In this document: one piece after another, positions 6,712 through 14,214 of the stretch | Layout: each line of letters opens with the position of its first letter | Position numbering within the stretch: position 1 is the first letter of the stretch | From: Bacteroidales bacterium | GTDB taxonomy: Bacteria; Bacteroidota; Bacteroidia; Bacteroidales; UBA932 | Length of the DNA: 64,000 nucleotides | NCBI GenBank assembly: GCA_017938925.1 | Contig: JAGBAO010000013.1 | Span: forward strand, 289,037-353,036 | Direction of reading: 5' to 3' | Notes under the pieces: generated by a model | The model's input: the letters and a program-made list of their open reading frames with translations, nothing else | What the model was told of the DNA's origin: nothing | Database searches by the model: none | Made by a program: the position numbers and the translations under genes

Positions 6712-7190
6712 ATAATATTATAAAACGAATAGCATTATTAGCTATATCTTTATTTTTCGTTAGCTGTCTTTATGGGCAGAATAAGATCTGTTATGTAGTT
6801 TTCACACATGTTGAAGATTTCAAAAGCAAGGTAAGCAGTATTGGACATTTGTCGCCAGAATCAGCAACAGACTATGACCCTGTGAAGGAAAGATGCCCCT
6901 ACCACTTTTTTACGCCATGCAATCGAGTTGTTAAATTCTATCGAACATACGTGTATGAAAATCCAATTAATAGTCCAGACAATCCAATTGTATATAAGCC
7001 AGTCTCGTTTTTAGATACAATAGACTATCTTGATTGGGACAAGGAGACTATAGAAATGAGTTACAAGCAATTAGTATCTCTGATAAATGAAATCAACACT
7101 CATGACACAATATATTTCATCGATAGAACTGAAATAAAAGACGGTATGATAAAAATGTATCCTGTCAAGGAAATGAAATCATTGTATTAG
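6708..7190 (+). CDS. secreted cassette protein F, mosaic paralog
   Basis: A 160-residue paralog. Its first half is almost identical to gene C (signal with SLFFVSCLYGQN, a possible lipobox, then ICYVVFTHVEDF and RCPYHFFTPC). Its third quarter (about 7000-7120) is almost identical to gene D, and its 3' end including the TAG stop and the following GTGATA matches gene A. It is therefore a mosaic built from at least three array members. The C-terminus is IYFIDRTEIKDGMIKMYPVKE. It is the last unit of the array; a promoter-like element for the next sulfatase begins 18 bases after its stop. The function is unknown. Confidence 0.85.
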   Translation: MNNIIKRIALLAISLFFVSCLYGQNKICYVVFTHVEDFKSKVSSIGHLSPESATDYDPVKERCPYHFFTPCNRVVKFYRTYVYENPINSPDNPIVYKPVSFLDTIDYLDWDKETIEMSYKQLVSLINEINTHDTIYFIDRTEIKDGMIKMYPVKEMKSLY

Positions 7191-7208
7191 TGATAACATA
7201 TAAATTAC

Positions 7209-7216
7209 TACCTTTG
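7209..7216 (+). promoter_or_regulatory. Bacteroidota -7 element for sulfatase gene
   Basis: TACCTTTG matches the TAnnTTTG consensus exactly and lies 25 bases before the sulfatase ATG. The -33 region is weak (ATTG at 7181-7184, spacing too long). It suggests the sulfatase is transcribed independently of the array. Confidence 0.55.
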
Positions 7217-7241
7217 TTTAAAACTGATTGCATCGTTTCTT

Positions 7242-8621
7242 ATGAACAAGAAAATCATGATTGGAGCGGCGGTCCTGCCGGCTGCTTTGGTCGGTCCGAC
7301 GGGGCTGTTGGCAAAGAACGGCACAAAGGCTCCAGAGAGGCCGAACATAATCTATATAATGACAGACCAGCAGTGGGCTGGAGCTATGAGTTGTGCAGGA
7401 AATGAAGATCTGCATACGCCGAATATGGACCTTCTTGCACAAAGGGGCGTGAGGTTCACCAATGCATATTGCGCCATGCCATTGAGCGGTCCCTCGCGTG
7501 CGGCAATGTTCACGGGATATATGCCGAGCCAGAGCGGAATGATTGAGAACGAGATGCCTCTTGTTGATTCGCTCAGGAACAACACGCTCGGGACATTGGT
7601 CAGGGATGCAGGATATGACTGTGCATATGCCGGGAAATGGCATGTGAACACGCTCAGCATTCCGGAAGACGAATTCGGATTCGACAACATTAAGGACAAC
7701 GGCGATATAGGACTCGCAGAATCATGTGTGGAATATCTTAAGAACCGCAACAGAAAGCAGCCGTTCTTCCTCGTCGCTTCGTTCATCAATCCTCACAATA
7801 TCTGCGAATACGCACGAGGACAGAAGACACCTCATGCGAAGGTTCCGAAGACCGCCCTTGAGGACTGTCCTAACCTCCCGGAAAACTTTGCAGTCTCTCC
7901 TTATGACGCATCTGTCCTGAGGTTCGAGCAACAGCAGAACTACCGCCTCTACCCTACCACGACATACAACCCTGACGACTGGAGACAGTATCGCAATGCC
8001 TACTACAGGCTGACAGAGGCGGTGGACGCTGAAATAGGAAAGATTCTGGCGGAGGTGGAAAGGCAAGGATTATGGAAGAACACTGTCATCATCTTCACAT
8101 CCGATCACGGAGACGGCAACGGAGCCCATCAGTGGAACCAGAAGACCGCACTGTATGAAGAAGTGGCAGGAGTCCCGATGATAGTATGCCTGCCGGGCGG
8201 CAGGAATGCGGGAACCGTGTCCGAAGCCCTCGTCAACAATGGCATAGACCTGCTTCCAAGCATATGCGAGTGGACAGGCGCAGAAGTTCCCCACGGACGT
8301 CCTGGAGAAAGTTACAAGGCTGTGGCAGAGGATGGATCCCGGGGACAGGATTACATTGTGACTGAAACCAACTTCAACCAGACAGCCGGAACGCTGGGAT
8401 GGATGGTGAGGACTTCACGTTACAAATATGTACTGTATGACAGAGGACAATACCGTGAGCAGCTCTTCGACATGGAGACAGACAGGGGCGAGATGAGAAA
8501 CCTCGCAGTCGAGTCAAAGTATCAGGAGGAAGTGCTCAGACATCGTGCCATCCTGGAGAACTGGCTCAAGAGCACTCCGGGGCCTGACCGCCAGAGACAT
8601 CTGAGATTCATTCCTGAATAA
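7242..8621 (+). CDS. Ser-type sulfatase
   Basis: A 459-residue sulfatase of the S1 family with an N-terminal export signal (hydrophobic residues 5-23). The catalytic motif is LSGPSR, so Ser82 would be converted to formylglycine; the matching anaerobic maturase is encoded at 11161. Metal-site and sulfate-site residues are visible: TDQQ (41-44), the YAGKWH block, FINPHN, TSDHGDGNGAH and NQK. The C-terminal part ends with a normal sulfatase subdomain (LFDMETDRGEMRNLA). With the HepII-like lyase on the opposite strand it suggests desulfation of glycosaminoglycan-like or other sulfated glycans. The exact sulfate position cannot be read from sequence. The gene ends 2 bases before a bidirectional terminator. 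Confidence 0.92.
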   Translation: MNKKIMIGAAVLPAALVGPTGLLAKNGTKAPERPNIIYIMTDQQWAGAMSCAGNEDLHTPNMDLLAQRGVRFTNAYCAMPLSGPSRAAMFTGYMPSQSGMIENEMPLVDSLRNNTLGTLVRDAGYDCAYAGKWHVNTLSIPEDEFGFDNIKDNGDIGLAESCVEYLKNRNRKQPFFLVASFINPHNICEYARGQKTPHAKVPKTALEDCPNLPENFAVSPYDASVLRFEQQQNYRLYPTTTYNPDDWRQYRNAYYRLTEAVDAEIGKILAEVERQGLWKNTVIIFTSDHGDGNGAHQWNQKTALYEEVAGVPMIVCLPGGRNAGTVSEALVNNGIDLLPSICEWTGAEVPHGRPGESYKAVAEDGSRGQDYIVTETNFNQTAGTLGWMVRTSRYKYVLYDRGQYREQLFDMETDRGEMRNLAVESKYQEEVLRHRAILENWLKSTPGPDRQRHLRFIPE

Positions 8622-8623
8622 CA

Positions 8624-8656
8624 AAATACCGTTCCGGGGTTGCCGGAACGGTATTT
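8624..8656. terminator. bidirectional intrinsic terminator
   Basis: A perfect 14-base stem (AAATACCGTTCCGG at 8624-8637 with its complement at 8643-8656) with a 5-base loop lies between two convergent genes. A-run and T-run flanks are built into the stem ends, so it can end transcripts from both sides. Confidence 0.85.
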
Positions 8657-8658
8657 CG

Positions 8659-11010
8659 TTATCTCTCAACAGTATATCTTCCGGGAGAACCGGTAAAATA
8701 AATTGTGCCGGTATCAGGATTTACCGTAACATTACGCTTGAAAGCCTTTCCATCCTTGATGATATTCCATGAGCCCTCTGCAAGGTCTGTCAAAAGAATC
8801 TTCACCTGCTTGCCTGCCGCCTTCGGAATCTCGAAAGAGAAGGAATCGGAAAGCTGACGGCTGTCACGGCTGAACATGACCACTCTGTCGGAGACGGCTG
8901 CGCCTACGACCTTGTCTGCATCTATTCTCCTGACTGGCAACATCTTCCCCACGGAATTGTCAGCGACCTGGATCACATTGAAGAAACAATCCTCCTTCGA
9001 TTCCTTTCCCGGAGTCACCTCGACTCTCCACGCTCCCCTTTCATTGCATGGATCAGGTCTGGTGGTAGCTGCATTCGGATAGTTATTTCCGAACACCCAG
9101 AACTCCTTGCCGGGGCCTCCCACCTTGTCTATACCGGCAGATTCCGGCAGCAGAACGCTGCAATGAAGCTTTCCGCTGTCACCGTCCTTTGTCCTTGCCA
9201 CCGTAAACCCGTCCTTTTCGGTCTGAGGCTCCTCTATGCTGTGCAGAAGCCAGTATTTCCTGAATGAAGGATCGGCAGACACGACATGGTCATACACCAT
9301 AAGCACAGCCGGCACATCTGTCACCACACCTTCCGGATTCCTGTCCGCATTCCCCTCCGGTTCAAGATTGAGGAACACAAACGAACGACGTACGTCATCC
9401 ACCTTTCCGGTGTATGCCTTGGTGATGTCACCTTTCAGATATGAATATTCCGGAGTGTGCTGATCCGGACCATATTCGTGAGCCAGCGTCCTGCCTACCG
9501 TATAACTCTCACTCAGAAGGTCCTTGAAGCTGCGGCATGTGTCCCATCTGTCCCCCGGCATCCTCTGTCCGCCGTCATTGGCCGCAAACTCCGTCTTGTC
9601 TCCACCTCCATAGTTCCAGCACGCGAATTTTTCGGACGGATCATATATGAGAAGGGAGTTATGTGCAATGGTCCTCTTGAAATAGTTCTTGTTATGAGGG
9701 CTGTTATAGCCTCCAGCAGAGCCCTGATACGAACCGGAATCAATGGCAAGAGGTCCTCTGTAATATATCTGGAAGGCTCCTCCGTCCATATGCTGATGGT
9801 TGCCGTAGAACTGCTCGTTCACCTTCATCTCTGCAACGACGCTGTTAGCTCCCCAGCCTGTCCTGGCTATCATCCATCCGAACGGAGTGCCGCTGTAGCG
9901 TGTAAGCGGAAGATCGTCCGGAGCCTTGCCCTTGAGGTCAAAATCCCTCCACAACAGCTCCAGCATGAGCATATGTGTCTCCACATTCGGTTTTCTGTCA
10001 TACTCATAGGCCAGATAAGGATCGTCATAATAGCTGGCTGCAAGCATGGCTGGCATCGAATAGTTCTGGGGCTTGTCCCTGCGGGCAGGATTGACATCAC
10101 CTGCCGGCATCATCTGTCCGTCCGGACGCCTGCGATAGATCAGATCATACATGACATACTGCTGCGACGGGTCATATATGGCACCTGCACCCATCTTGTC
10201 CAGTATCCACAGGGAGTTGAGGTCATTGGTAAATCTTACCGTTATATATCCGCTGCCCTGATGATAATTCATGCCTTTATAAGTATAATTCCTGACAGGG
10301 ATATAGTCTTCATAAAGCATCTGGATGACATGGTTATACATGTCCGGATATTCGTCGTATATGGCAATGCCGCAAGAAAGCATATCCCTGAGAATCATCC
10401 ATTCCGATGAATGTCCGGCGATCGGTTCCGTCCTTTTCGGAGGGTAATGGCATTCCATTGTTCCGGCAATACGCACGAACTCCTTCACATATTCCTCACG
10501 CTCCTGAGCTGTCATCTTGTCATAGCACCAGTCATATACCATTCCTCCCACCATCATCATGGCACCGCTCGCACGCGAGAGGTCGTTCTTTCTTCCGAAA
10601 TTCGTCTTCTTGAGCGTGTCCAGCATGGAGGTGATGGCCGCACGTGCCTGCGACTCGTCTCCATTGACCAGATATTCCAACGCCTGCAACTGCACCTGAG
10701 AGGTCACTCCGCGCATTTTTGCATAATATCTGAAACCGCGGTCCTTTTCCTTGGCTTCCTCCTCAGCAGTTCTCGGCACTGAGGCTTTGCGGAGCTTCCT
10801 CAATATCTTCTTTCCTTCCGCATGCTCCATTTTCTCCTTGAGGGCAGGTATCTCCCAGGAGCGGACAAACAGCCTCGGGTGTTCGGTTGGAGGAAGCGGG
10901 ACAGTGACTCCGTTCATTTCCTTCCACACGACCTCGTTCTGCTTCCTTTCCTGTGCAAATGTGACTGCCGAAATAAGGACAGCCGCTGCAAGCAATATAA
11001 ATCTTTTCAT
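8659..11010 (-). CDS. heparinase II-like polysaccharide lyase (PL21 type)
   Basis: A 783-residue secreted protein with signal peptide ending TFAQ. It matches heparinase II/III family lyases, which cleave heparin or heparan sulfate chains by beta-elimination. The length fits Pedobacter HepII (772 residues), and the four catalytic positions of that enzyme (His202, Tyr257, His406, Tyr436) have plausible equivalents at nearly the same numbers: His200 in AGHSSEW, Tyr255 in YHQGSGY, His405/407 in GNHQHMDGG and Tyr435 in GGYNSPHN. The N-terminal half is an alpha-toroid, the rest beta-sandwich, by family analogy. Being next to a sulfatase and anSME supports a role in degrading sulfated uronic-acid glycans. 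Substrate preference cannot be read from sequence; related enzymes act on other uronates. Confidence 0.88.
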   Translation of the reverse strand: MKRFILLAAAVLISAVTFAQERKQNEVVWKEMNGVTVPLPPTEHPRLFVRSWEIPALKEKMEHAEGKKILRKLRKASVPRTAEEEAKEKDRGFRYYAKMRGVTSQVQLQALEYLVNGDESQARAAITSMLDTLKKTNFGRKNDLSRASGAMMMVGGMVYDWCYDKMTAQEREEYVKEFVRIAGTMECHYPPKRTEPIAGHSSEWMILRDMLSCGIAIYDEYPDMYNHVIQMLYEDYIPVRNYTYKGMNYHQGSGYITVRFTNDLNSLWILDKMGAGAIYDPSQQYVMYDLIYRRRPDGQMMPAGDVNPARRDKPQNYSMPAMLAASYYDDPYLAYEYDRKPNVETHMLMLELLWRDFDLKGKAPDDLPLTRYSGTPFGWMIARTGWGANSVVAEMKVNEQFYGNHQHMDGGAFQIYYRGPLAIDSGSYQGSAGGYNSPHNKNYFKRTIAHNSLLIYDPSEKFACWNYGGGDKTEFAANDGGQRMPGDRWDTCRSFKDLLSESYTVGRTLAHEYGPDQHTPEYSYLKGDITKAYTGKVDDVRRSFVFLNLEPEGNADRNPEGVVTDVPAVLMVYDHVVSADPSFRKYWLLHSIEEPQTEKDGFTVARTKDGDSGKLHCSVLLPESAGIDKVGGPGKEFWVFGNNYPNAATTRPDPCNERGAWRVEVTPGKESKEDCFFNVIQVADNSVGKMLPVRRIDADKVVGAAVSDRVVMFSRDSRQLSDSFSFEIPKAAGKQVKILLTDLAEGSWNIIKDGKAFKRNVTVNPDTGTIYFTGSPGRYTVER

Positions 11011-11105
11011 ATCGGTTATATATAATGCACGAAGATAGATATAAACCTCAGCCGTTCCCGCACATCTTGTTTCAAATTATATCAAATTTGTCCATACATT
11101 TTGAT

Positions 11106-11136
11106 TTTGTCGTTAACCATAAAAACACTACCTTTA
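11106..11136 (+). promoter_or_regulatory. Bacteroidota promoter for anSME
   Basis: TTTG at 11106-11109, a 19-base spacer, then TACCTTTA at 11129-11136 (one mismatch to TAnnTTTG). The expected start of transcription is about 20 bases before the anSME ATG. Confidence 0.65.
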
Positions 11137-11160
11137 TTCTGTTTTTGACACCATCAACCC

Positions 11161-12366
11161 ATGTCCCTGAGAGATCACAAAGACACTATGACTCTGTCAG
11201 ACGCCGAACGGCTGGCAGGGCCCCTGTCCTTCAATCTGATGATAAAGCCGGCCGGTTCGCTGTGCAATCTCGGCTGCAGCTACTGCTACTATCTCGACAA
11301 GGCTGAAATATATTCCGGCAGGGAGCCTGTCATGAGCATCGATATGCTTGAGACGGTCATCCGGAAATATATTGAGACCTGCGAGACTTCCGAAGTCACC
11401 TTCAACTGGCACGGAGGGGAACCGCTTGTGCTCGGCAAGGACTTCTTCAGGAAGGTGCTGGAATTCGAACGCAGATATGCTGACGGCAAGATCATCCACA
11501 ACACCATGCAGACCAACGGAATCCTTCTGGACAGTGAGTGGGCGGCCATCTTGAGGGCTGGAAATTTCCTGACCGGCATATCTGTCGACGGCCCGGCAGA
11601 AATCCATGACAGATTCAGAAGGGACAGACGCGGTGGTCCCACACTGGATAAGGTTCTTCGCGGAATAGCCGTCTTGCAGGAGGCCGGAGCAGAATTCAAC
11701 ACCATGACCACCATAAACAAGGCCTCCGAAGGGAAAGGGGCCCTGGTGTATGAGTTCCTCAAGTCCATCGGAAGCCGTTACATGCAGTTCATGCCTGTGC
11801 TTGAACATGTCAAGGACGGCAGGATAGTCCCTCCAGGAACGCCTGGTTCGGAAACAGCACCGTGGTCCGTGTCCGCCACCGGTTTCGGACAGTTCATGTG
11901 CGACATGTTCGACCAGTGGATCCGGCATGATGTAGGAAAGTATTTCGTCGGTCACTTCGATGCAGCTCTGGCCGGATGGTGCGGAGTGCAGCCGGGAACG
12001 TGCGCATATGCCGAAACCTGCGGAGGGAATGCAGTCATCGAGCATAACGGGGACGTATATATGTGCGACCATTTCGTATATCCGGAGTTCAAGCTTGGAA
12101 ACATCCGGGAAAAATCCCTGAAGGAGATGCTCACCTCAGCAGAGATGATCCGTTTCGGCATCTCAAAGAGGAACTCCCTTCCGGTGAAGTGCCTCAGTTG
12201 CCAATGGGTGCGTCTGTGCAACGGAGAGTGCCCCAAGCACAGATTTTCCGTCACCGAAGACGGGCAGGAAGGGCTCAACGCCCTGTGCCGCGGCTATGAA
12301 ATGTTCTACAGCCACACTGCTACCCATATGAAAAGAATGCGGGACTACCTCCTTCAGGAAAGGTAG
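11161..12366 (+). CDS. anaerobic sulfatase-maturating enzyme (radical SAM)
   Basis: A 401-residue cytoplasmic radical SAM enzyme that oxidises the active-site Cys or Ser of sulfatases to formylglycine before export. The radical SAM cluster motif is CNLGCSYC (Cys35, Cys39, Cys42). The C-terminal SPASM-type region carries the further cysteines expected for two auxiliary Fe-S clusters: GWCGVQPGTCAYAETC, GDVYMCD, CLSCQWVRLC and GECPKH. The Asp in YMCDHF matches the position of the catalytic acid in characterised anSMEs. Its job here is explained by the Ser-type sulfatase at 7242 and the partial sulfatase at the left edge. It has its own promoter upstream and is followed by a 5'-nucleotidase-like gene 100 bases later. 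Confidence 0.93.
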   Translation: MSLRDHKDTMTLSDAERLAGPLSFNLMIKPAGSLCNLGCSYCYYLDKAEIYSGREPVMSIDMLETVIRKYIETCETSEVTFNWHGGEPLVLGKDFFRKVLEFERRYADGKIIHNTMQTNGILLDSEWAAILRAGNFLTGISVDGPAEIHDRFRRDRRGGPTLDKVLRGIAVLQEAGAEFNTMTTINKASEGKGALVYEFLKSIGSRYMQFMPVLEHVKDGRIVPPGTPGSETAPWSVSATGFGQFMCDMFDQWIRHDVGKYFVGHFDAALAGWCGVQPGTCAYAETCGGNAVIEHNGDVYMCDHFVYPEFKLGNIREKSLKEMLTSAEMIRFGISKRNSLPVKCLSCQWVRLCNGECPKHRFSVTEDGQEGLNALCRGYEMFYSHTATHMKRMRDYLLQER

Positions 12367-12465
12367 ACCTGCTCGATCTGCCGGTTCAGAACAGGAGGTT
12401 TTGCATCAAATCCTATGGAAGACCGGAAGAATTTTGTAAGTTTGTGGGATATAATTGCGCGCCCT

Positions 12466-14190
12466 ATGAAAATCATAAGACAACTGTTCATTATTATTTT
12501 TGCCGCCGTCATCGGGCTTATGACGGCTTCGTGTGACCTTGCTGATGTTGAGCAGGGACTCATCAATTCCACAATAAGTTCCACCGTAACAGAAAACGGC
12601 AAGGATGAGGACAAGGAAAGCGGAGAGGAGGATGGAAAGGAGGATGAAAATCCGGACGATGGCCAGGAGGGGAACGAAGACGGCAGCCAGGAGCCGACAC
12701 CGGAGGATCCTGACGATGGCACAAGTGAGGTTCCGGAAGTGAAGAACAGCGAGTTCGTGATCCTTTTCACAAATGACTTCCATAGCCAGATCGAGCCGAC
12801 GGATGACGGGAAGGGAGGCGTGCTCCGGTTGAAGGCGCTTGTGGACAGCGTCAGAACGGCAGAACCTTATGTGCTGCTTGCTGACGCCGGTGACCTTGTC
12901 CAGGGATCTGATTACTTCAGTCTTCTGAACGGAGTGGTCGAAATGAAGATGCTTGACATGCTGGGATACGATATCCGCACCATCGGAAACCACGAGTTCG
13001 ACAAGAAGATGACCGGACTGGGAGAAATGTTTGCCCTTAGCAAAGTGCCGGTCGTTGCCTCGAATTACGATTTCAGCAATACAGATCTGGCACACTACGT
13101 TGTTCCTTCGAAGATTCTTGATGCAGGAAACTTAAAGATAGGGTTCATCGGTCTGAATGTACGGCTTCTCAACCTTGTGGATCCCAAGGCATGCGAGGGA
13201 GTCATATGGCAGGATGCCGTGAACGTGGCAGACACCTATGCACAGCAGCTGCGCAATCAAGGAGCAGACATGGTCATAGCCATATCTCATCTTGGTTATG
13301 GAGCAGGCAGTGATGCCTACTATTACGATAGAGGCATTGCAATGAGCAGCAGACATATAGACATGATCATAGGAGGGCATTCACACACCACGCTCAGAAA
13401 GGCAGACTATATAAGCAGTGCAGACGGGGACCTTGTTCCAGTCGTCCAGACCGGAAGCAGAGGTCTGAATCTTGGATATTGCAGAATCAGGCTGGATGAA
13501 AACGGGAAACCTGCCTTTGAATACAGGCTTATACCGGTCAATTCCCGTCTTGACGACAGAGTGGATCCTGCATTCTCAGACATAATCGACGCGTATGCTT
13601 CTGAGGTCAAGGCCAAGACCGGCGTCAAGCTCGGATATAGCAGATACGACATTACCAGTTACCGCAACAGCAACGCACAGAGCCGTCTGGGCAATCTCAC
13701 AGCAGACGGACTCATCTGGATTGCCAAGGAATTCTACGATGTGGATGCCGACATCAGCATATACAACTCCGGAGGCATCAGGGCGGATATAGCTCAGGGA
13801 GATGTAACCTTGGGAGATGTCTATGCTGTCTATCCGTTCGACAACGTTGTGTCAATCCTTGAAGTCAAGGGCAGCGACCTTTGGGAGCTGTTTGGCTCGG
13901 TAGCCAATGGCAGTCTGCCTTTCGGAGGAAACGTAAAGCTGAGAATCAGTGGAGGACAGATAATATCAGCACTCATAGACGGCAAGCAGATTGTTGACGA
14001 TCAAACATATACAGTGGTCACGATCGACTATCTGGCTAATCTCGGAAGATATGGACTGGGAAATGCGACAAGCAGAAAGGATGGTCCGGAATTCGTCAGA
14101 GACCTTTTCGGAAAATATTTCAAACATATTGCAGATAACAATAACGGATACATTGACGGTCCTCTGGACGACAGAATCATTGTGGAATAA
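12466..14190 (+). CDS. 5'-nucleotidase / UshA-like metallophosphoesterase lipoprotein
   Basis: A 575-residue lipoprotein. I chose ATG 12466, not the in-frame ATG 12415, because it gives a signal peptide with lipobox LMTASC. After the lipidated Cys comes an acidic, low-complexity linker of roughly 60 residues rich in E, D and G. The catalytic domain has the full dinuclear metal set: TNDFHSQ, ADAGDL, GNHEFD, ISHLG and GGHSH. The C-terminal 5'-nucleotidase domain has YNSGGIRADI and YPFDNVV. It probably removes phosphate from extracellular or periplasmic nucleotides or related esters. It lies 24 bases before ftcD and may share its transcript, although no functional link to histidine use is known to me. 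Confidence 0.9.
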   Translation: MKIIRQLFIIIFAAVIGLMTASCDLADVEQGLINSTISSTVTENGKDEDKESGEEDGKEDENPDDGQEGNEDGSQEPTPEDPDDGTSEVPEVKNSEFVILFTNDFHSQIEPTDDGKGGVLRLKALVDSVRTAEPYVLLADAGDLVQGSDYFSLLNGVVEMKMLDMLGYDIRTIGNHEFDKKMTGLGEMFALSKVPVVASNYDFSNTDLAHYVVPSKILDAGNLKIGFIGLNVRLLNLVDPKACEGVIWQDAVNVADTYAQQLRNQGADMVIAISHLGYGAGSDAYYYDRGIAMSSRHIDMIIGGHSHTTLRKADYISSADGDLVPVVQTGSRGLNLGYCRIRLDENGKPAFEYRLIPVNSRLDDRVDPAFSDIIDAYASEVKAKTGVKLGYSRYDITSYRNSNAQSRLGNLTADGLIWIAKEFYDVDADISIYNSGGIRADIAQGDVTLGDVYAVYPFDNVVSILEVKGSDLWELFGSVANGSLPFGGNVKLRISGGQIISALIDGKQIVDDQTYTVVTIDYLANLGRYGLGNATSRKDGPEFVRDLFGKYFKHIADNNNGYIDGPLDDRIIVE

Positions 14191-14214
14191 GCATTAAAAT
14201 ACAACATAACCAAA

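Noticed and set aside
2914-7190. CRISPR array
   Set aside because: The repeats are hundreds of bases long with a 714-base period and code for proteins; no short palindromic repeats with unique spacers are seen.
9457-10410. 317-residue open frame on the plus strand
   Set aside because: It lies wholly antisense to the heparinase II-like gene, has no family features and arises from that gene's codon use.
11197-12072. 291-residue minus-strand frame
   Set aside because: Antisense shadow of the anSME gene, whose clustered cysteines and motifs are intact on the plus strand.
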